DNA of 64,000 nucleotides from Pseudoroseicyclus tamaricis (GCF_012070395.1 NZ_JAAFYS010000001.1:1156001-1220000); one strand, 5' to 3'. Numbered from the stretch's first letter, positions 1 to 8,952 are shown. A program made the numbers and translations. The notes: a model not told the origin generated them from the sequence alone.

Positions 1-41
1 TGTCCCGATCTAGCCAGTGTGCCCGGCCGGAGCCTTTCCCT

Positions 42-263
42 CGCCCGGTGCGCGCCAAAGGCGCAGGGCGAGCGCCTGCCCGTCCCGGCGGGCTGGCGCT
101 CTGGTTGGGCTGGGTGCTCAGCGGGCCGCGGGGAGGGGCTTGGCTGGCATAAAGTGCGCAGCGGCGCCGTGGGAGCGCCACCCCACGGGCAGGTGCCCGC
201 CCTGCGCCTGTGAGGGAGACGCTTGGTGGACAGGGCGGAGGTGGGTTGGAAACCCACCCTACG
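42..263 (+). repeat. Family 1 hairpin element, copy A (single)
   Basis: This is a non-coding interspersed repeat. The left arm (60-83) begins GGCGCAGGGCGAGC and the right arm (185-208) is its imperfect reverse complement. It ends with the short palindrome around 240-258 followed by CTACG. It fills the stretch from the window edge to the 3' end of the flavin reductase gene; no gene is seen in 1-288. Its right arm is more diverged than in the other copies. Confidence 0.85.
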
Positions 264-288
264 GGGGAGGGCGGGTGCCGGCCTCGGG

Positions 289-870
289 CTACTTCGGGCG
301 GGTGAGTTCGAAGGTCTCGCGGATGACGCCGTAGTCCTGGTAGCCGAGGCGGGTGAGCATGCCGAAGCGGGTGACGTCGAAGAAGCCGTCCACGAGGCAA
401 TCCTCGCGGATGTGGACGCCGGTCACCGTGCCGATCACCATGTGGCTGCCCCCGCCCTCCAGATCCACCACCTGCGTCATCCGGCACTCCAGCGCCGCCG
501 GCGCCCCGGCGACGCGGGCGCAGGGGATGGTCTCGCAATCCGCCTTCTCGATACCGGCGATGTCGAACTCCGAGACCGCCCGGTCATGGCTGCCGGAGGT
601 CTTGTTCATCACGTCGCGGGCGGCATATTCCACGATGTTGCAGCAAAAGACCCGCGTCTCGAGGATGTTGGTCAGGCTGTCCTTCGTGCCGGTGGAGGCG
701 AACATCACCTGCGGCGGCGTGTAGGCGACGGCGTTGAAGAAGGAATAGGGGGCGAGGTTGTCCACCCCCGTCTCCCCGCGCGAGGAGATCCAGCCGATCG
801 GGCGGGGCGAGACGAGGGCGTTGAACGGATTGCGCGGCAGGCCGTGGCCGTCTTCGGGGCGGTAGAACAT
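289..870 (-). CDS. Flavin reductase family protein
   Basis: The product is about 193 aa and belongs to the flavin reductase-like FMN-binding split-barrel family. It starts at MFYRPEDGHG and carries the family pattern NPFNALVSPRPIGWISSRG, then NLAPYSFFNAV and MFASTG. Members reduce or bind FMN, often supplying a monooxygenase. The ATG at 870 is chosen over an in-frame start 19 codons upstream because a strong AGGAGG lies just before it. No partner monooxygenase is adjacent, so the physiological role is unknown. Confidence 0.85.
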   Translation of the reverse strand: MFYRPEDGHGLPRNPFNALVSPRPIGWISSRGETGVDNLAPYSFFNAVAYTPPQVMFASTGTKDSLTNILETRVFCCNIVEYAARDVMNKTSGSHDRAVSEFDIAGIEKADCETIPCARVAGAPAALECRMTQVVDLEGGGSHMVIGTVTGVHIREDCLVDGFFDVTRFGMLTRLGYQDYGVIRETFELTRPK

Positions 871-1010
871 GGCGCTCCTCCTGTGCTGAGGGGGCTGAGG
901 GGGCGGGGCGATCCCCGCGCGGGCCACGGTGCCCGAATGGGGCCCGGGCCGGGTTTGCTACGGGGCTAGCCTCATGTAAGGGCCGGGTCCAGCCGAAAGG
1001 GAGAGGCAGG

Positions 1011-1496
1011 GTGGAGGCTTATCCGCAGGAGACGCCGGAGGACTGGTGGGAGGTGGAGGCGCTGCTCGACAGCTGCTTCGCCCCCGGCCGCACGGGCCTG
1101 TCCTCCTACCGGCTGCGCGAGGGCGTGGCGCCGGTGCCGGCGCTCTGCCGGCTCCGCCGCGACCGGACGGGCATCGTCATCGGGGCGATCCGCTGCTGGC
1201 CGGTGCGGGTGGGGGCGGCGCCGGCGCTGCTCGTCGGCCCCGTGGCGGTGCACCCGACGCGGCAGGGCGAGGGCCTCGGCGCGGCGCTGATCGGCGAGGT
1301 GGTCGAGCGGGCGCGGGACGGCGGGCACGAGCGGATGCTGCTGGTGGGGGACTGGCCCTACTACCGGCGCTTCGGCTTCGAGAAGCTCACCGGCGTCGAG
1401 ATGCCGCCGCCCACCAACCCCGAGCGGGTGCTGGGGCTGGCGCTGGTGGAGGGCGCCTGGGACGGCGTCGCGGGCGAGGTGGTGCGCGCGGCCTGA
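1011..1496 (+). CDS. GNAT family N-acetyltransferase
   Basis: A 161-aa protein with the acetyl-CoA binding motif RQGEGLG near residues 84-90 after the beta-strand LLVGPVAVHP. The C-terminal YYRRFGFEKL segment is typical of the YhbS-like GNAT subgroup. The start is GTG with GAGAGGCAGG directly upstream. The acceptor substrate cannot be read from the sequence. It is followed 69 bp later by the EcsC gene on the same strand. Confidence 0.85.
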   Translation: MEAYPQETPEDWWEVEALLDSCFAPGRTGLSSYRLREGVAPVPALCRLRRDRTGIVIGAIRCWPVRVGAAPALLVGPVAVHPTRQGEGLGAALIGEVVERARDGGHERMLLVGDWPYYRRFGFEKLTGVEMPPPTNPERVLGLALVEGAWDGVAGEVVRAA

Positions 1497-1565
1497 GCGG
1501 GCCGGCGCGCACGGCCGAGCTGGCAAAGCTTGCCAAAGCGCGGGACCTCCACCATTTCTATTGCC

Positions 1566-2351
1566 ATGAGTGACACGCCCACCATGCGCACGGTCAACCC
1601 CGACATCCCGCTCGACGACGCGGGGCGCGAGGAGATTGCCGAGCTGGCCCGGCGGCAGCTGGCCGCCGGCGGCATCCTGATCCGCGCCGTCAACCTCGTC
1701 GGCGGGCAGGTGGAGGACGGGCTGAAGCTGCTCCCGAAGTCCGGCCGCGCCGCGATCGAGAACGCGGCGCGCATCGGTCTGGAGCGGGCCTACCACCTCG
1801 CCCGGAGGGCCCGCGGGGCGCCGAAGGGCGATGCGCTGCACCGTGCCATCGGCACCGCCTCGGGCGCGCTCGGCGGCTTCGGCGGGCTGGGCACGGCACT
1901 GGCCGAGGTGCCGGTGGCGACGACGATCATCTTCCGCGCCGTGCAGGGTGTCGCCGAGGAATACGGCGAGGACCCGGATTCCGAGGAGGTGCGGCTGGAA
2001 TGCCTGCGCGTCTTCGGCGCCGGCGGGCCGGGCGCGGAGACCCAGGGCATCGACACGGCCTTCCTCGGCGCGCGGATGACGCTCACCGGCCCGGCGCTGC
2101 ACAAGATGATCGCCCGCGTGGCGCCGAAGTTCGCGACGGTGCTGACCCAGAAGCTGGCCACGCAGGCGGTGCCGATCCTCGGTGCCTTCGCCGGGGCGGG
2201 GACGAACTACGCCTTCGTGGGCTACTATACCGAGATGGCGCATGTGCATTTCGGCCTCCGCCGGCTGATCCGCACCTACAATGAAGAGCAGGTGCTGGAG
2301 CACTTCCACCGCGAGCTATCGCGGCGGAAGATGCCGGTGAAGGTGAGCTAG
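1566..2351 (+). CDS. EcsC family protein
   Basis: A 261-aa protein of the EcsC family. It has the hydrophobic glycine/alanine-rich centre (GTASGALGGFGGLGTALAEVPV), the LECLRVFGAGG segment, and the C-terminal GAGTNYAFVGYYTEMAHVHF region characteristic of the family. EcsC in Bacillus accompanies an ABC transporter, but this copy stands alone and its biochemical role is unknown. The ATG at 1566 is preferred to a TTG 12 codons upstream, though neither has a clear ribosome binding site. Confidence 0.8.
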   Translation: MSDTPTMRTVNPDIPLDDAGREEIAELARRQLAAGGILIRAVNLVGGQVEDGLKLLPKSGRAAIENAARIGLERAYHLARRARGAPKGDALHRAIGTASGALGGFGGLGTALAEVPVATTIIFRAVQGVAEEYGEDPDSEEVRLECLRVFGAGGPGAETQGIDTAFLGARMTLTGPALHKMIARVAPKFATVLTQKLATQAVPILGAFAGAGTNYAFVGYYTEMAHVHFGLRRLIRTYNEEQVLEHFHRELSRRKMPVKVS

Positions 2352-2423
2352 GGTCGGGTCGGCCGGGCGGCGTGTCGTTGATCATCGCGGTCACCCGTTT
2401 CCCCAACATTTCCGCTTCGTCCC

Positions 2424-2760
2424 CCGCCCGGTGCGCGCCAGAGGCGCAGGGCGAGCGCCTGCCCGTCCCGGCGGGCTGGCGCTCTGGTGGGGCTTGGTGC
2501 GTCGCTCGGGCCGGGGAGGGGCTTGGCTGGCATAAAGCGCGCCGCTCGACCGTCGGGGCGCCACCCCACGGGCAGGCGCTCGCCCTGCGCTGGCAGTTGG
2601 CGGCGCGGGATGGAGAGGGGAAGGTGGGTTGGAAACCCACCCTACGGGGGCGCGTCGATACCGGGCGACCTGTGACCCGGCCGCAGCTTTTGTCCGCCCT
2701 GCGCCTGCAGATGGCGACGCGGGGTGGAGAGGGGAAGGTGGGTTGGACACCCACCCTACG
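2424..2760 (+). repeat. Family 1 hairpin element, copy B plus a partial copy
   Basis: A full copy spans 2424-2646: left arm 2443-2466, right arm from 2568, distal palindrome and CTACG ending at 2646. A truncated second copy (about 2693-2760) retains only the end of the right arm and a distal palindrome with one changed base. The locus lies between the convergent 3' ends of the EcsC and ptsP genes and accounts for most of the 514-bp gap. Open frames through it are spurious. Confidence 0.88.
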
Positions 2761-2865
2761 GGGCGCGTCGATAGAGGGCGCGTTTGTTGAAGCGACGGGA
2801 CGAGGTGTCGCGCCGCAGGGCCGGTGTCAGGCTGGTGACAGGCCGAGGCGCGTGGGCGCCGGCCC

Positions 2866-5139
2866 TCAGGCCACGTACCAGCCGGCGCGGCTGAGCCATT
2901 GGCGGAGGGGGGCGCGGACGGATTGGGCGCCGCTGGCGCGGGCGCGGTCGATCTCGGCGCGGACCTCCTTGAGGTCCACCGAGCGCAGCAGGTGCTTCAC
3001 CGGGCCGATGGAGGCCGGGCGCATGGAGAGCATGGGGAAGCCGAGGGCGGCGAAGCAGAGCGCCTCCAGCGGGCGGCCGGCATCCTCTCCGCAGAAGGAG
3101 AGGGGGGTGCCGGCGGCGCGGCACTTGTCGGCGATCATCTGCAGGAAGTCGAGGAAGCTGACGTCGAGCGTGTCGTAGCGGCGGCGCACGCGCTCGTTCT
3201 CGCGATCGGCCGCGAAGAAGAACTGCTTGAGGTCGTTGCCGCCGATGGACATGAAATCCACCTCCTCGAAGAAGCTCTGCGGCGCGAAGGCGAGCGACGG
3301 CGTCTCCAGCATGGCGCCGACCTCCGTCTGCGAGGGCAGGACATGACCGAGGATGCGCTCGCGCTCCATCGCCTTGTCGAACTCGGCCCGGGCATCGCGG
3401 AACTCCGACGGGTGGGCGATGAAGGGGAACATGACCGTCAGCGGCCGGCCGGCCGCGGCGCGGATCAGCGCCTGCAGCTGCATGCGCAGCACGCCCGGCT
3501 TGTCGAGCCCGACGCGGATCGCCCGCCAGCCCATGGCCGGGTTGGGCTCGTCGTTGGGCTTCATGTAGCTGAGGACCTTGTCGGAGCCGATGTCGAGCGT
3601 GCGGAAGGTCACCCGCTTGTCGCCGGCGGCATCCATCACCCGCGAGTAGAGCGCCGAGAGCTCGGCGCGCCGGGGCATCTGGTTGCGGATGAGGAACTGC
3701 AGCTCGGTCCGGAAGAGGCCGACGCCCTCGGCGCCCGAGGAGGGCAGGGATGGCAGGTCGGCCATCAGGCCGGCGTTCATGTAGAGCCCGATCTCGGTGC
3801 CGCAGCGCGCCACCGCCGGCAGCTCGCGGAGGGAGGCGTAGCGCTCCATCGCCCGCTCGGCCATGGCGATCTTGTCGGCGAAGGCCTTCTTCACCTGCTC
3901 GTCGGGCCGCAGGTGCACGACGCCCTGGTCGCCGTCGACGAGGATGTCGTCACCGTTCAGCGCCTCCGTCGTGATGCCACGGGCATGGATGACCAGCGGG
4001 ATCGCCCAGGCGCGGGCGACGATGGCGGCGTGGGAGCCGACGGAGCCTTCCTCCAGCACGATGCCCTTGAGGCGCTTGCCGTAGTCGAGCAGCTCGCCGG
4101 GGCCGATGTTGCGCGCCACCAGCACGGGATTGTCCGGCATCTCCGCCCCGGTGTCGCGGCCCTGCCCGGTGAGGATGCGCAGCAGGCGGTTGGAGATGTC
4201 GTCGAGGTCGTGCATCCGCTCGCGCAGATACGCATCGCCGGCCGAGCCCATGCGGGCGCGGGCCATGCCCTGCTCCTTCTCCACCGCCGCCTCGGCGGAG
4301 AGGCCGGCGGCGACATCCGCCTCCATCCGCCGCATCCAGGAGCGGGAATTGGCGAACATGCGGTAGGCCTCGAGCACCTGCACCTGCTCGGCATCGACCG
4401 AGCGGGCGGTGCTGAGCATCTCGTCCACCATCGAGCGGAGCTGCTCGACGGCCCCTTGGAGGCGCCGCAGCTCCTGCTCGGGGTCCTCCGAGATGGGGTT
4501 GGTGACGACGACCCGCGGCTCGTGCAGGTAGACATGGCCCGAGGCCGCGCCCTCCTGCCCCTGCGTGCCGCGGAACATGGCGGGGCGCTGATGACGGGCG
4601 GCGAGCGCCGCGCCCTCGCCGATGAAGGCGCCGAGCTCGGCCATCTCGGCGAGCACCATGGCGACCACCTCGAGCGCGTAGATCTCGTCGGCCGTGTACT
4701 GGCGCGCGGCCTTGGACTGCACCACCAGCACGCCGAGGCAATCGCCGAGCCGCTGCACCGGCACGCCGCAGAAGGACGAATACCGTTCCTCCCCCGTCTC
4801 CGGCATGTAGCGGAAGCCGGGGGCGGCGGGGGCATCGGCGGTGTTGATGATCGTGCGGCTGCGGGCGGTGCGCCCGACCAGCCCCTCGCCGAGACGCATC
4901 CGCGTCTGGTGCACGGCCTCGGGCTGCAGGCCTTCGGTGGCGCAGAGCTCCAGCGTCTCATGATCGCGGAAGAGGTAGATGGAGCAGACCTCGGTCTGCA
5001 TCGAGGTGGCGATGAGCTGGACGATCTTGTCCAGCCGGGCCTGACCGGCGGCATCCTCCGCCAGCGCGTCGCGCAGCCGGCCGAGCATCTTGCGACTCTC
5101 GGTTTCGGGCCGGCTCTCGGTCTGGGGCTGCTCCGTCAT
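2866..5139 (-). CDS. ptsP: Phosphoenolpyruvate--protein phosphotransferase, PTS-Ntr enzyme I
   Basis: A 757-aa cytoplasmic protein. It has an N-terminal GAF domain (about 25-165), then the enzyme I N-domain, the mobile PEP-utilising domain with the phosphorylated histidine in GSVGSHAAIVAR (His370), and the C-terminal TIM-barrel PEP-binding domain (FRTLDIGSDK, then SFCGEDAG with the conserved Cys). It autophosphorylates from PEP and passes phosphate to NPr and EIIA-Ntr, linking nitrogen status to regulation. The ATG at 5139 is preferred over one nine codons upstream because MTEQ gives the usual N terminus. No ptsO or ptsN gene is nearby. Confidence 0.95.
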   Translation of the reverse strand: MTEQPQTESRPETESRKMLGRLRDALAEDAAGQARLDKIVQLIATSMQTEVCSIYLFRDHETLELCATEGLQPEAVHQTRMRLGEGLVGRTARSRTIINTADAPAAPGFRYMPETGEERYSSFCGVPVQRLGDCLGVLVVQSKAARQYTADEIYALEVVAMVLAEMAELGAFIGEGAALAARHQRPAMFRGTQGQEGAASGHVYLHEPRVVVTNPISEDPEQELRRLQGAVEQLRSMVDEMLSTARSVDAEQVQVLEAYRMFANSRSWMRRMEADVAAGLSAEAAVEKEQGMARARMGSAGDAYLRERMHDLDDISNRLLRILTGQGRDTGAEMPDNPVLVARNIGPGELLDYGKRLKGIVLEEGSVGSHAAIVARAWAIPLVIHARGITTEALNGDDILVDGDQGVVHLRPDEQVKKAFADKIAMAERAMERYASLRELPAVARCGTEIGLYMNAGLMADLPSLPSSGAEGVGLFRTELQFLIRNQMPRRAELSALYSRVMDAAGDKRVTFRTLDIGSDKVLSYMKPNDEPNPAMGWRAIRVGLDKPGVLRMQLQALIRAAAGRPLTVMFPFIAHPSEFRDARAEFDKAMERERILGHVLPSQTEVGAMLETPSLAFAPQSFFEEVDFMSIGGNDLKQFFFAADRENERVRRRYDTLDVSFLDFLQMIADKCRAAGTPLSFCGEDAGRPLEALCFAALGFPMLSMRPASIGPVKHLLRSVDLKEVRAEIDRARASGAQSVRAPLRQWLSRAGWYVA

Positions 5140-5261
5140 TCCGCCTCGCTTCGCTCCGGGGGGCATCTATAGGGCCTTCGCCGCGAAAAGGGGAGGGGCG
5201 GCGGTGGAGGTTCGCGAGAGTTTCGCAATGGCGGCGGTCGTGCGGGGTGGGCGGCGGAGGA

Positions 5262-5324
5262 GGGGGGCTGTCTGCCCCCCGCCGGCGGAGCCGGCCCCCC
5301 CGAGGATTTTTGGGACCAAAGACA
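5262..5324 (-). repeat. Family 2 G-rich hairpin repeat (terminator-like)
   Basis: On the minus strand this reads CTTTGGTCCCAAAAATCC followed by a GC-only hairpin, matching the copies at 43849, 55481, 57454 and 60161. It lies between the DUF998 gene and ptsP, both on the minus strand, so it may end the DUF998 transcript. Confidence 0.65.
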
Positions 5325-5359
5325 GGGAGGCGGGTGGAGGGCGGGGCGCGCCGGGCCCG

Positions 5360-5986
5360 TCAGAGGTGGCGGGCGCGGGTGATGAAGAAACGGGCGAGGG
5401 TGATGACCATCGCGAGGGCGATGACGCCGAGGTAGCGCTCGTAGATGCCGTCGATGCTGGTGGGGACGATGAAGAAGATCGGGGCGGAGACGATCCAGAG
5501 AAGCCCCAGCGCGATGAGCGCCCGCGACCAGCCCTTGCCGGCGCGGCTGGCGCCACGGGCCATGGCCAGCGGCGTGGCGGCGAAGAGGGCGCCGAGCGCG
5601 TAGACGAGGTAGATGTGGATGACGACGCCCTCGTTGTCATTGTCGCCATATTCGTTGCGGGCGCCGACGAGGAAGACGATCAGGCCGAGAAGCGCGAAGC
5701 CGATGAGGCCGAGGCTCCACCCCCAGCCGCCCATGTGCACATGCGCGGCGAGGAGCGCGATGCAGATCAGCGCGGCGGAGAAGGCATAGAGGCCGATATC
5801 GACGATGAACTCGTAACGCCCGGCGGCGAGGTCGCTGATCGTGTCGGCGAGCCAGTCGTGATCGGGCACAATGAAATCGGCGATGAGGATGGAGAGGAGG
5901 AAGGCGGCGCAGCCGGCGATGGCGGTGTAGCCGAGCGCACGCATCAGCGTCGGCTCTTCCTTGATCATGGGGGATGCGACGGTCAT
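5360..5986 (-). CDS. DUF998 family membrane protein
   Basis: A 208-aa protein with about six hydrophobic segments. The DUF998 signature DHDWLADTISDLAAG follows the first membrane helix, and GARNEYGDNDNEG marks a central loop. Function is unknown. The ATG at 5986 gives an extra leader of six residues compared with the next in-frame ATG at 5968; neither has a strong ribosome binding site close by. Confidence 0.75.
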   Translation of the reverse strand: MTVASPMIKEEPTLMRALGYTAIAGCAAFLLSILIADFIVPDHDWLADTISDLAAGRYEFIVDIGLYAFSAALICIALLAAHVHMGGWGWSLGLIGFALLGLIVFLVGARNEYGDNDNEGVVIHIYLVYALGALFAATPLAMARGASRAGKGWSRALIALGLLWIVSAPIFFIVPTSIDGIYERYLGVIALAMVITLARFFITRARHL

Positions 5987-6120
5987 GTCCGGGGGGCTCT
6001 CCTGTTCGTGAGGTGTCCGCTACACCTAGCTCCCGGAGCGGGGAGAACCACTCGGCGGTGCGAGCCATGCGCCCGGGCGGGGGCGCCGGGACGGACGATT
6101 CGAGCGGGGGCCGAGAGGGG

Positions 6121-6435
6121 GAAAGTGCAGGCTTCTGTTGCCAGGTGCCTGCGAACCCCGCCTTACACTGCTAGGCGCAAGGGCTTAGATTTCGATCTTC
6201 CGGACTGCTTACGCAGCCAGGGCGATCGGAGCACGATTGTTGTTGGCAATTGTACTGTACGGACCGATAACGGTGGTACCTCACCGGGACAAAGCTACAC
6301 CTTTAGACGTTCGTCGATCCTGTTTCGGCCCCATTATCCCCCCAACAAAGGGCATTTGGTGGAGCCGCCGGGTACCGCCCCCGGGTCCGATCCGCTTATT
6401 GCGTGCGCGTTTATGTCCATAGTCCCGAAAGACAG
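6121..6435 (-). ncRNA. ssrA: tmRNA, circularly permuted two-piece gene
   Basis: Read on the minus strand, the acceptor piece comes first. It has a T-arm with 5-bp stem CCGGG/CCCGG and ends CGGCTCCACCA, the CCA finishing at 6357. A 24-base intervening segment (6333-6356) follows, then the mature 5' end GGGGCCGAAACAGG at 6332. The two ends pair as a 7-bp acceptor stem with a G-U at the third pair, the alanine-tRNA-synthetase identity signal. The tag frame is 6247-6209, encoding ANNNRAPIALAA then TAA. The 3' boundary is placed just after the hairpin at 6127-6152 and is approximate. This permuted form is established for alphaproteobacteria. The RNA rescues stalled ribosomes with SmpB. Confidence 0.95.
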
Positions 6436-6441
6436 ATGTGA

Positions 6442-6469
6442 AGATAGGGCCGGGGCGGCGCCGGGGCAA
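6442..6469 (-). promoter_or_regulatory. Putative tmRNA promoter
   Basis: TTGCCC (6464-6469) and CTATCT (6442-6447) are separated by 16 bases on the minus strand, placing the start point near 6435, just upstream of the acceptor piece. This fits a housekeeping-type sigma-70 promoter of alphaproteobacteria. Confidence 0.55.
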
Positions 6470-6492
6470 GGGGTGTCTGCGCGGCGGGCCGG

Positions 6493-6622
6493 CTCACGTG
6501 AGGGTCACGACGCAACACCTTGATAACACGCCGAGCGGCAGGTGACGTAGCGTCGCCAAATGCGGCAAGGGAGAGGCGGGATTGGCACCGAATTGACCCG
6601 GCGGCGCCCAAAATCCGCCGGG
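6493..6622 (+). promoter_or_regulatory. Inverted-repeat-rich leader upstream of the tadE-like gene
   Basis: The gap between the tmRNA promoter and the tadE-like gene contains the perfect palindrome CTCACGTGAG (6493-6502), which overlaps CGTGA-GGG-TCACG (6497-6509). It also contains an 8-bp hairpin CCCGGCGG/CCGCCGGG (6597-6604 and 6615-6622). These could be operators or mRNA structures; no promoter could be assigned with confidence. Confidence 0.35.
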
Positions 6623-6671
6623 AGCCGCGCCTAGCGTCGTCATCTGAGTTCCCAAGGGAGCGTGTGCAGCC

Positions 6672-7088
6672 ATGTTGGCGCGAATTCTCAACCGGTGTCG
6701 GCACCTCGTGCGCCGGGCCATCCACAGACAGGACGGCAGTGTGACCGTCGAGTACGTCATGTGGGTCCCGGTCATCTTCTTCATCTTCGGGATCACCGTG
6801 GATGCCACGATGCTGATGCAGAAGCAGTCGCAGTTCTTCGTTGCCGCCCGCGATGCGTCGCGTCAGGTGGCCGTGGGGGCGTTGAGCGAGGGCGAGGCGG
6901 AAACGCAGCTCGCCGAACGGTTCGCCAGCGTCGGCGGGATCTCCGCGCGTGTTCAGACAACGGGCGGCTTCGTGACCTCCACGCTTTCCGCCCCCTTCAG
7001 TGCCTTCACGCTCTTCGCCGATGCCATCAAGGATGGCACCATCGTCGCCGAGGTCTCCATGCTCGTGGAGGCCGATGATGCGGGCTGA
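6672..7088 (+). CDS. TadE-like pilus assembly protein
   Basis: A 138-aa protein with a short basic N terminus, the motif DGSVTVEYVMWVPVIFFIFG forming a TadE-type type IV prepilin-like hydrophobic helix with the conserved Glu, and a small extracytoplasmic domain. TadE proteins are minor pseudopilins of Tad/Flp systems. A GGGAG lies 12-16 bases upstream of the ATG. It overlaps the next gene by 11 bp. No tadA, tadB, tadC, cpaC or flp gene is present in the window. Confidence 0.8.
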   Translation: MLARILNRCRHLVRRAIHRQDGSVTVEYVMWVPVIFFIFGITVDATMLMQKQSQFFVAARDASRQVAVGALSEGEAETQLAERFASVGGISARVQTTGGFVTSTLSAPFSAFTLFADAIKDGTIVAEVSMLVEADDAG

Positions 7089-8499
7089 GGGCACGGGCCA
7101 GACGCTCCGCCGGCTTTGGCGGGAGGAGGGGGGCTCGGGCTCCATCAACGGTATGTTCATGCTCCTCGCCTCGGCGATGATCATGGGGCTGGCGCTCGAT
7201 TACTCCAACGGCTCGCGCGAGCAGACGCGGATGCAGGTGGCGGCCGACGCCGCCGCACTCGCCGCCGCCACGCAGCTCGACGATCTGGACGCGGCGCGGC
7301 AGACGGCGCTGACGGTGGCGCAGATGAACCTCGGCGCCGAGGGGATCGTCAACAGCACGGACGTAGAGTTCGGCGCCTATGACAACGAGACGGGCGACTT
7401 CGTCGAATATCTCTCCGCCGGGATGCCGGCCGAGGATGTGACCGCCGTGCGTGTCATGCCCCGCCGCTACGAGTCGCGGGGCAATGCGCTCTCGACCTAC
7501 CTGCTGCACCTCGTGGGCACCGACAGCTTCGACATCGATGCCAGCTCCGTCGCCCTCTCCTACGGGGGCGAGGGCTCGGGGGAGGATGCGCCGCCCGCCT
7601 GCGCGGCGGCGACGTTCCTCTCCACCGGGCATATCCAGACGGGCGGCGGCAACGACTTTTACGGCGATACCTGCATCCATGGGCAGACCGGTGTCTCCAC
7701 CGGCGGCAACGACTACTTCGAGGAGAGCGTGCGCTTCTCGGCGCCAAGCGAGGACCTGATCTCCTTCGCGCCCTACAGCCCGGCGGAGATCCCGCCCGAG
7801 CATTTCAAGGTCGAGCGGTCGATCGCGCCGGTGATCCTGCCGACGCTGGAGGACCGCTGGTCTGAGATGTGGAACGCCTTCTGGTATTCCGGCGACACCA
7901 CCTATTCCGGCGACCTGCTGCCCGGCTTCGTCACCGAGGGCGGCTCGGCGCGGATCGTCCGAAAGTCCGGCTGGTGGACGATCCAGCCCGGGGACGTGCA
8001 GCCGAACACGATCTACGTCATCAATGGCGGCGCCCAGTTCGCGGGGAACGTGCAGGCGCACAACGTCGCCTTCCTCGTCAACGGGAGGCTCGGTGTCGGC
8101 GGCGGGAATGACCTGCACTTCGAGAATTTCTTCGTCTTCGCCGAGACCATCGGCCTCGCCGGCAACATCACCTGGGGGCCGAAGAGCGCCTGGTGCGACA
8201 GCGACCAGTTCTCCGTCTATCTCTTCGGCCGCCGGTCGCTGTCGATGGGCGGCTGGGGCAAGTCCGTCTCCTCGCACAACGTGATCGGCGTCAGCCCGCA
8301 GTTCAACGCCGGCGGCGCGATGACGGCGAGCGGCATCTACTATGAGTTCGCGGATACCAACGCCTCGCTGGGCGGCAATATCTCCATCGGAGCGGATTGT
8401 TCGAGCCAGTACCTCAACAGCCATTACGGCCGCGCCGACATCCCCGGCCCCGCGACGACCGGGGCAGGGCGCGGCGGACGGGCGCACCTCGTCCGCTGA
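7078..8499 (+). CDS. TadG-like surface protein with a large Gly/Asn-rich C-terminal domain
   Basis: About 473 aa. The N-terminal part has the TadG-type segment GSGSINGMFMLLASAMIMGLALDYSN and the alanine-rich stretch QVAADAAALAAATQ. Beyond about residue 190 comes a 280-residue domain with recurring GGGNDFYGD, TGGNDYF, AGNVQAHN, GGGNDLHFEN and AGNITWGP units, reminiscent of a beta-helix or polymer-forming passenger. GTGGAGG lies 7 bases before the chosen ATG at 7078. An ATG at 7075 is equally possible. Export and surface display are inferred. Confidence 0.7.
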   Translation: MRAEGTGQTLRRLWREEGGSGSINGMFMLLASAMIMGLALDYSNGSREQTRMQVAADAAALAAATQLDDLDAARQTALTVAQMNLGAEGIVNSTDVEFGAYDNETGDFVEYLSAGMPAEDVTAVRVMPRRYESRGNALSTYLLHLVGTDSFDIDASSVALSYGGEGSGEDAPPACAAATFLSTGHIQTGGGNDFYGDTCIHGQTGVSTGGNDYFEESVRFSAPSEDLISFAPYSPAEIPPEHFKVERSIAPVILPTLEDRWSEMWNAFWYSGDTTYSGDLLPGFVTEGGSARIVRKSGWWTIQPGDVQPNTIYVINGGAQFAGNVQAHNVAFLVNGRLGVGGGNDLHFENFFVFAETIGLAGNITWGPKSAWCDSDQFSVYLFGRRSLSMGGWGKSVSSHNVIGVSPQFNAGGAMTASGIYYEFADTNASLGGNISIGADCSSQYLNSHYGRADIPGPATTGAGRGGRAHLVR

Positions 8500-8522
8500 G
8501 GTGACGGGCGCGGCGCCGGGGG

Positions 8523-8885
8523 TTAGGCCTCCTCTGGCGGCCGCTCCGGCCTCGCCTCCTGCCACGCCAGAAGCCCGTCGAGCTGCGGGCAGAGCGACTG
8601 TCCCCAATCCGTCAGGCTGTATTCCACGCGGGGCGGGACCTCGGGGTAGATCTGCCGGTGGACGAGGCCATCCTCCTCCAGCTGCCGCAATTGCTGCGTG
8701 AGCATCTTCTGGGACACGCCGGGGAGGGCCCGCTCCAGCTCGGAGAAGCGGCGGGGGCGGCCGGGGAAGAGCTCGAAGAGGATCAGCAGCTTCCAGCGCC
8801 CGCCGATGATCTTCAGCACCCGCGCGATCCCGGCGGAGGCGGCGTCGTAGTCGGGGCGCTTACCTGCAGGTGTGTGGGGCACCAT
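8523..8885 (-). CDS. HxlR family transcriptional regulator
   Basis: A 120-aa winged-helix protein. It has the HxlR pattern VLKIIGGRWKLLILFELF, RFSELERALPGVSQKMLTQQL and LEEDGLVHRQIYPEVPPRVEYSLT. Such proteins bind promoters as dimers, often sensing redox or aldehydes. It is transcribed divergently from the NTF2-like gene across a 67-bp gap, so the likely target is that shared promoter region. Confidence 0.9.
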   Translation of the reverse strand: MVPHTPAGKRPDYDAASAGIARVLKIIGGRWKLLILFELFPGRPRRFSELERALPGVSQKMLTQQLRQLEEDGLVHRQIYPEVPPRVEYSLTDWGQSLCPQLDGLLAWQEARPERPPEEA

Positions 8886-8952
8886 TTTGTCCGTTCTTGT
8901 GCGGGGCCGATGCTAGGCCCAGATCGGCGGCACAACAATCGAGGACAATCCC

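Noticed and set aside
2899-5172. A 757-residue open frame on the plus strand opposite ptsP
   Set aside because: It is a shadow frame: composition is Arg/Gly/Ala/His-rich without domain motifs, while the minus strand encodes an intact enzyme I.
6336-6400. A tRNA gene suggested by the CGGCTCCACCA end
   Set aside because: There is no anticodon arm or D-arm at tRNA spacing; the permuted tmRNA explains the acceptor and T-arm.
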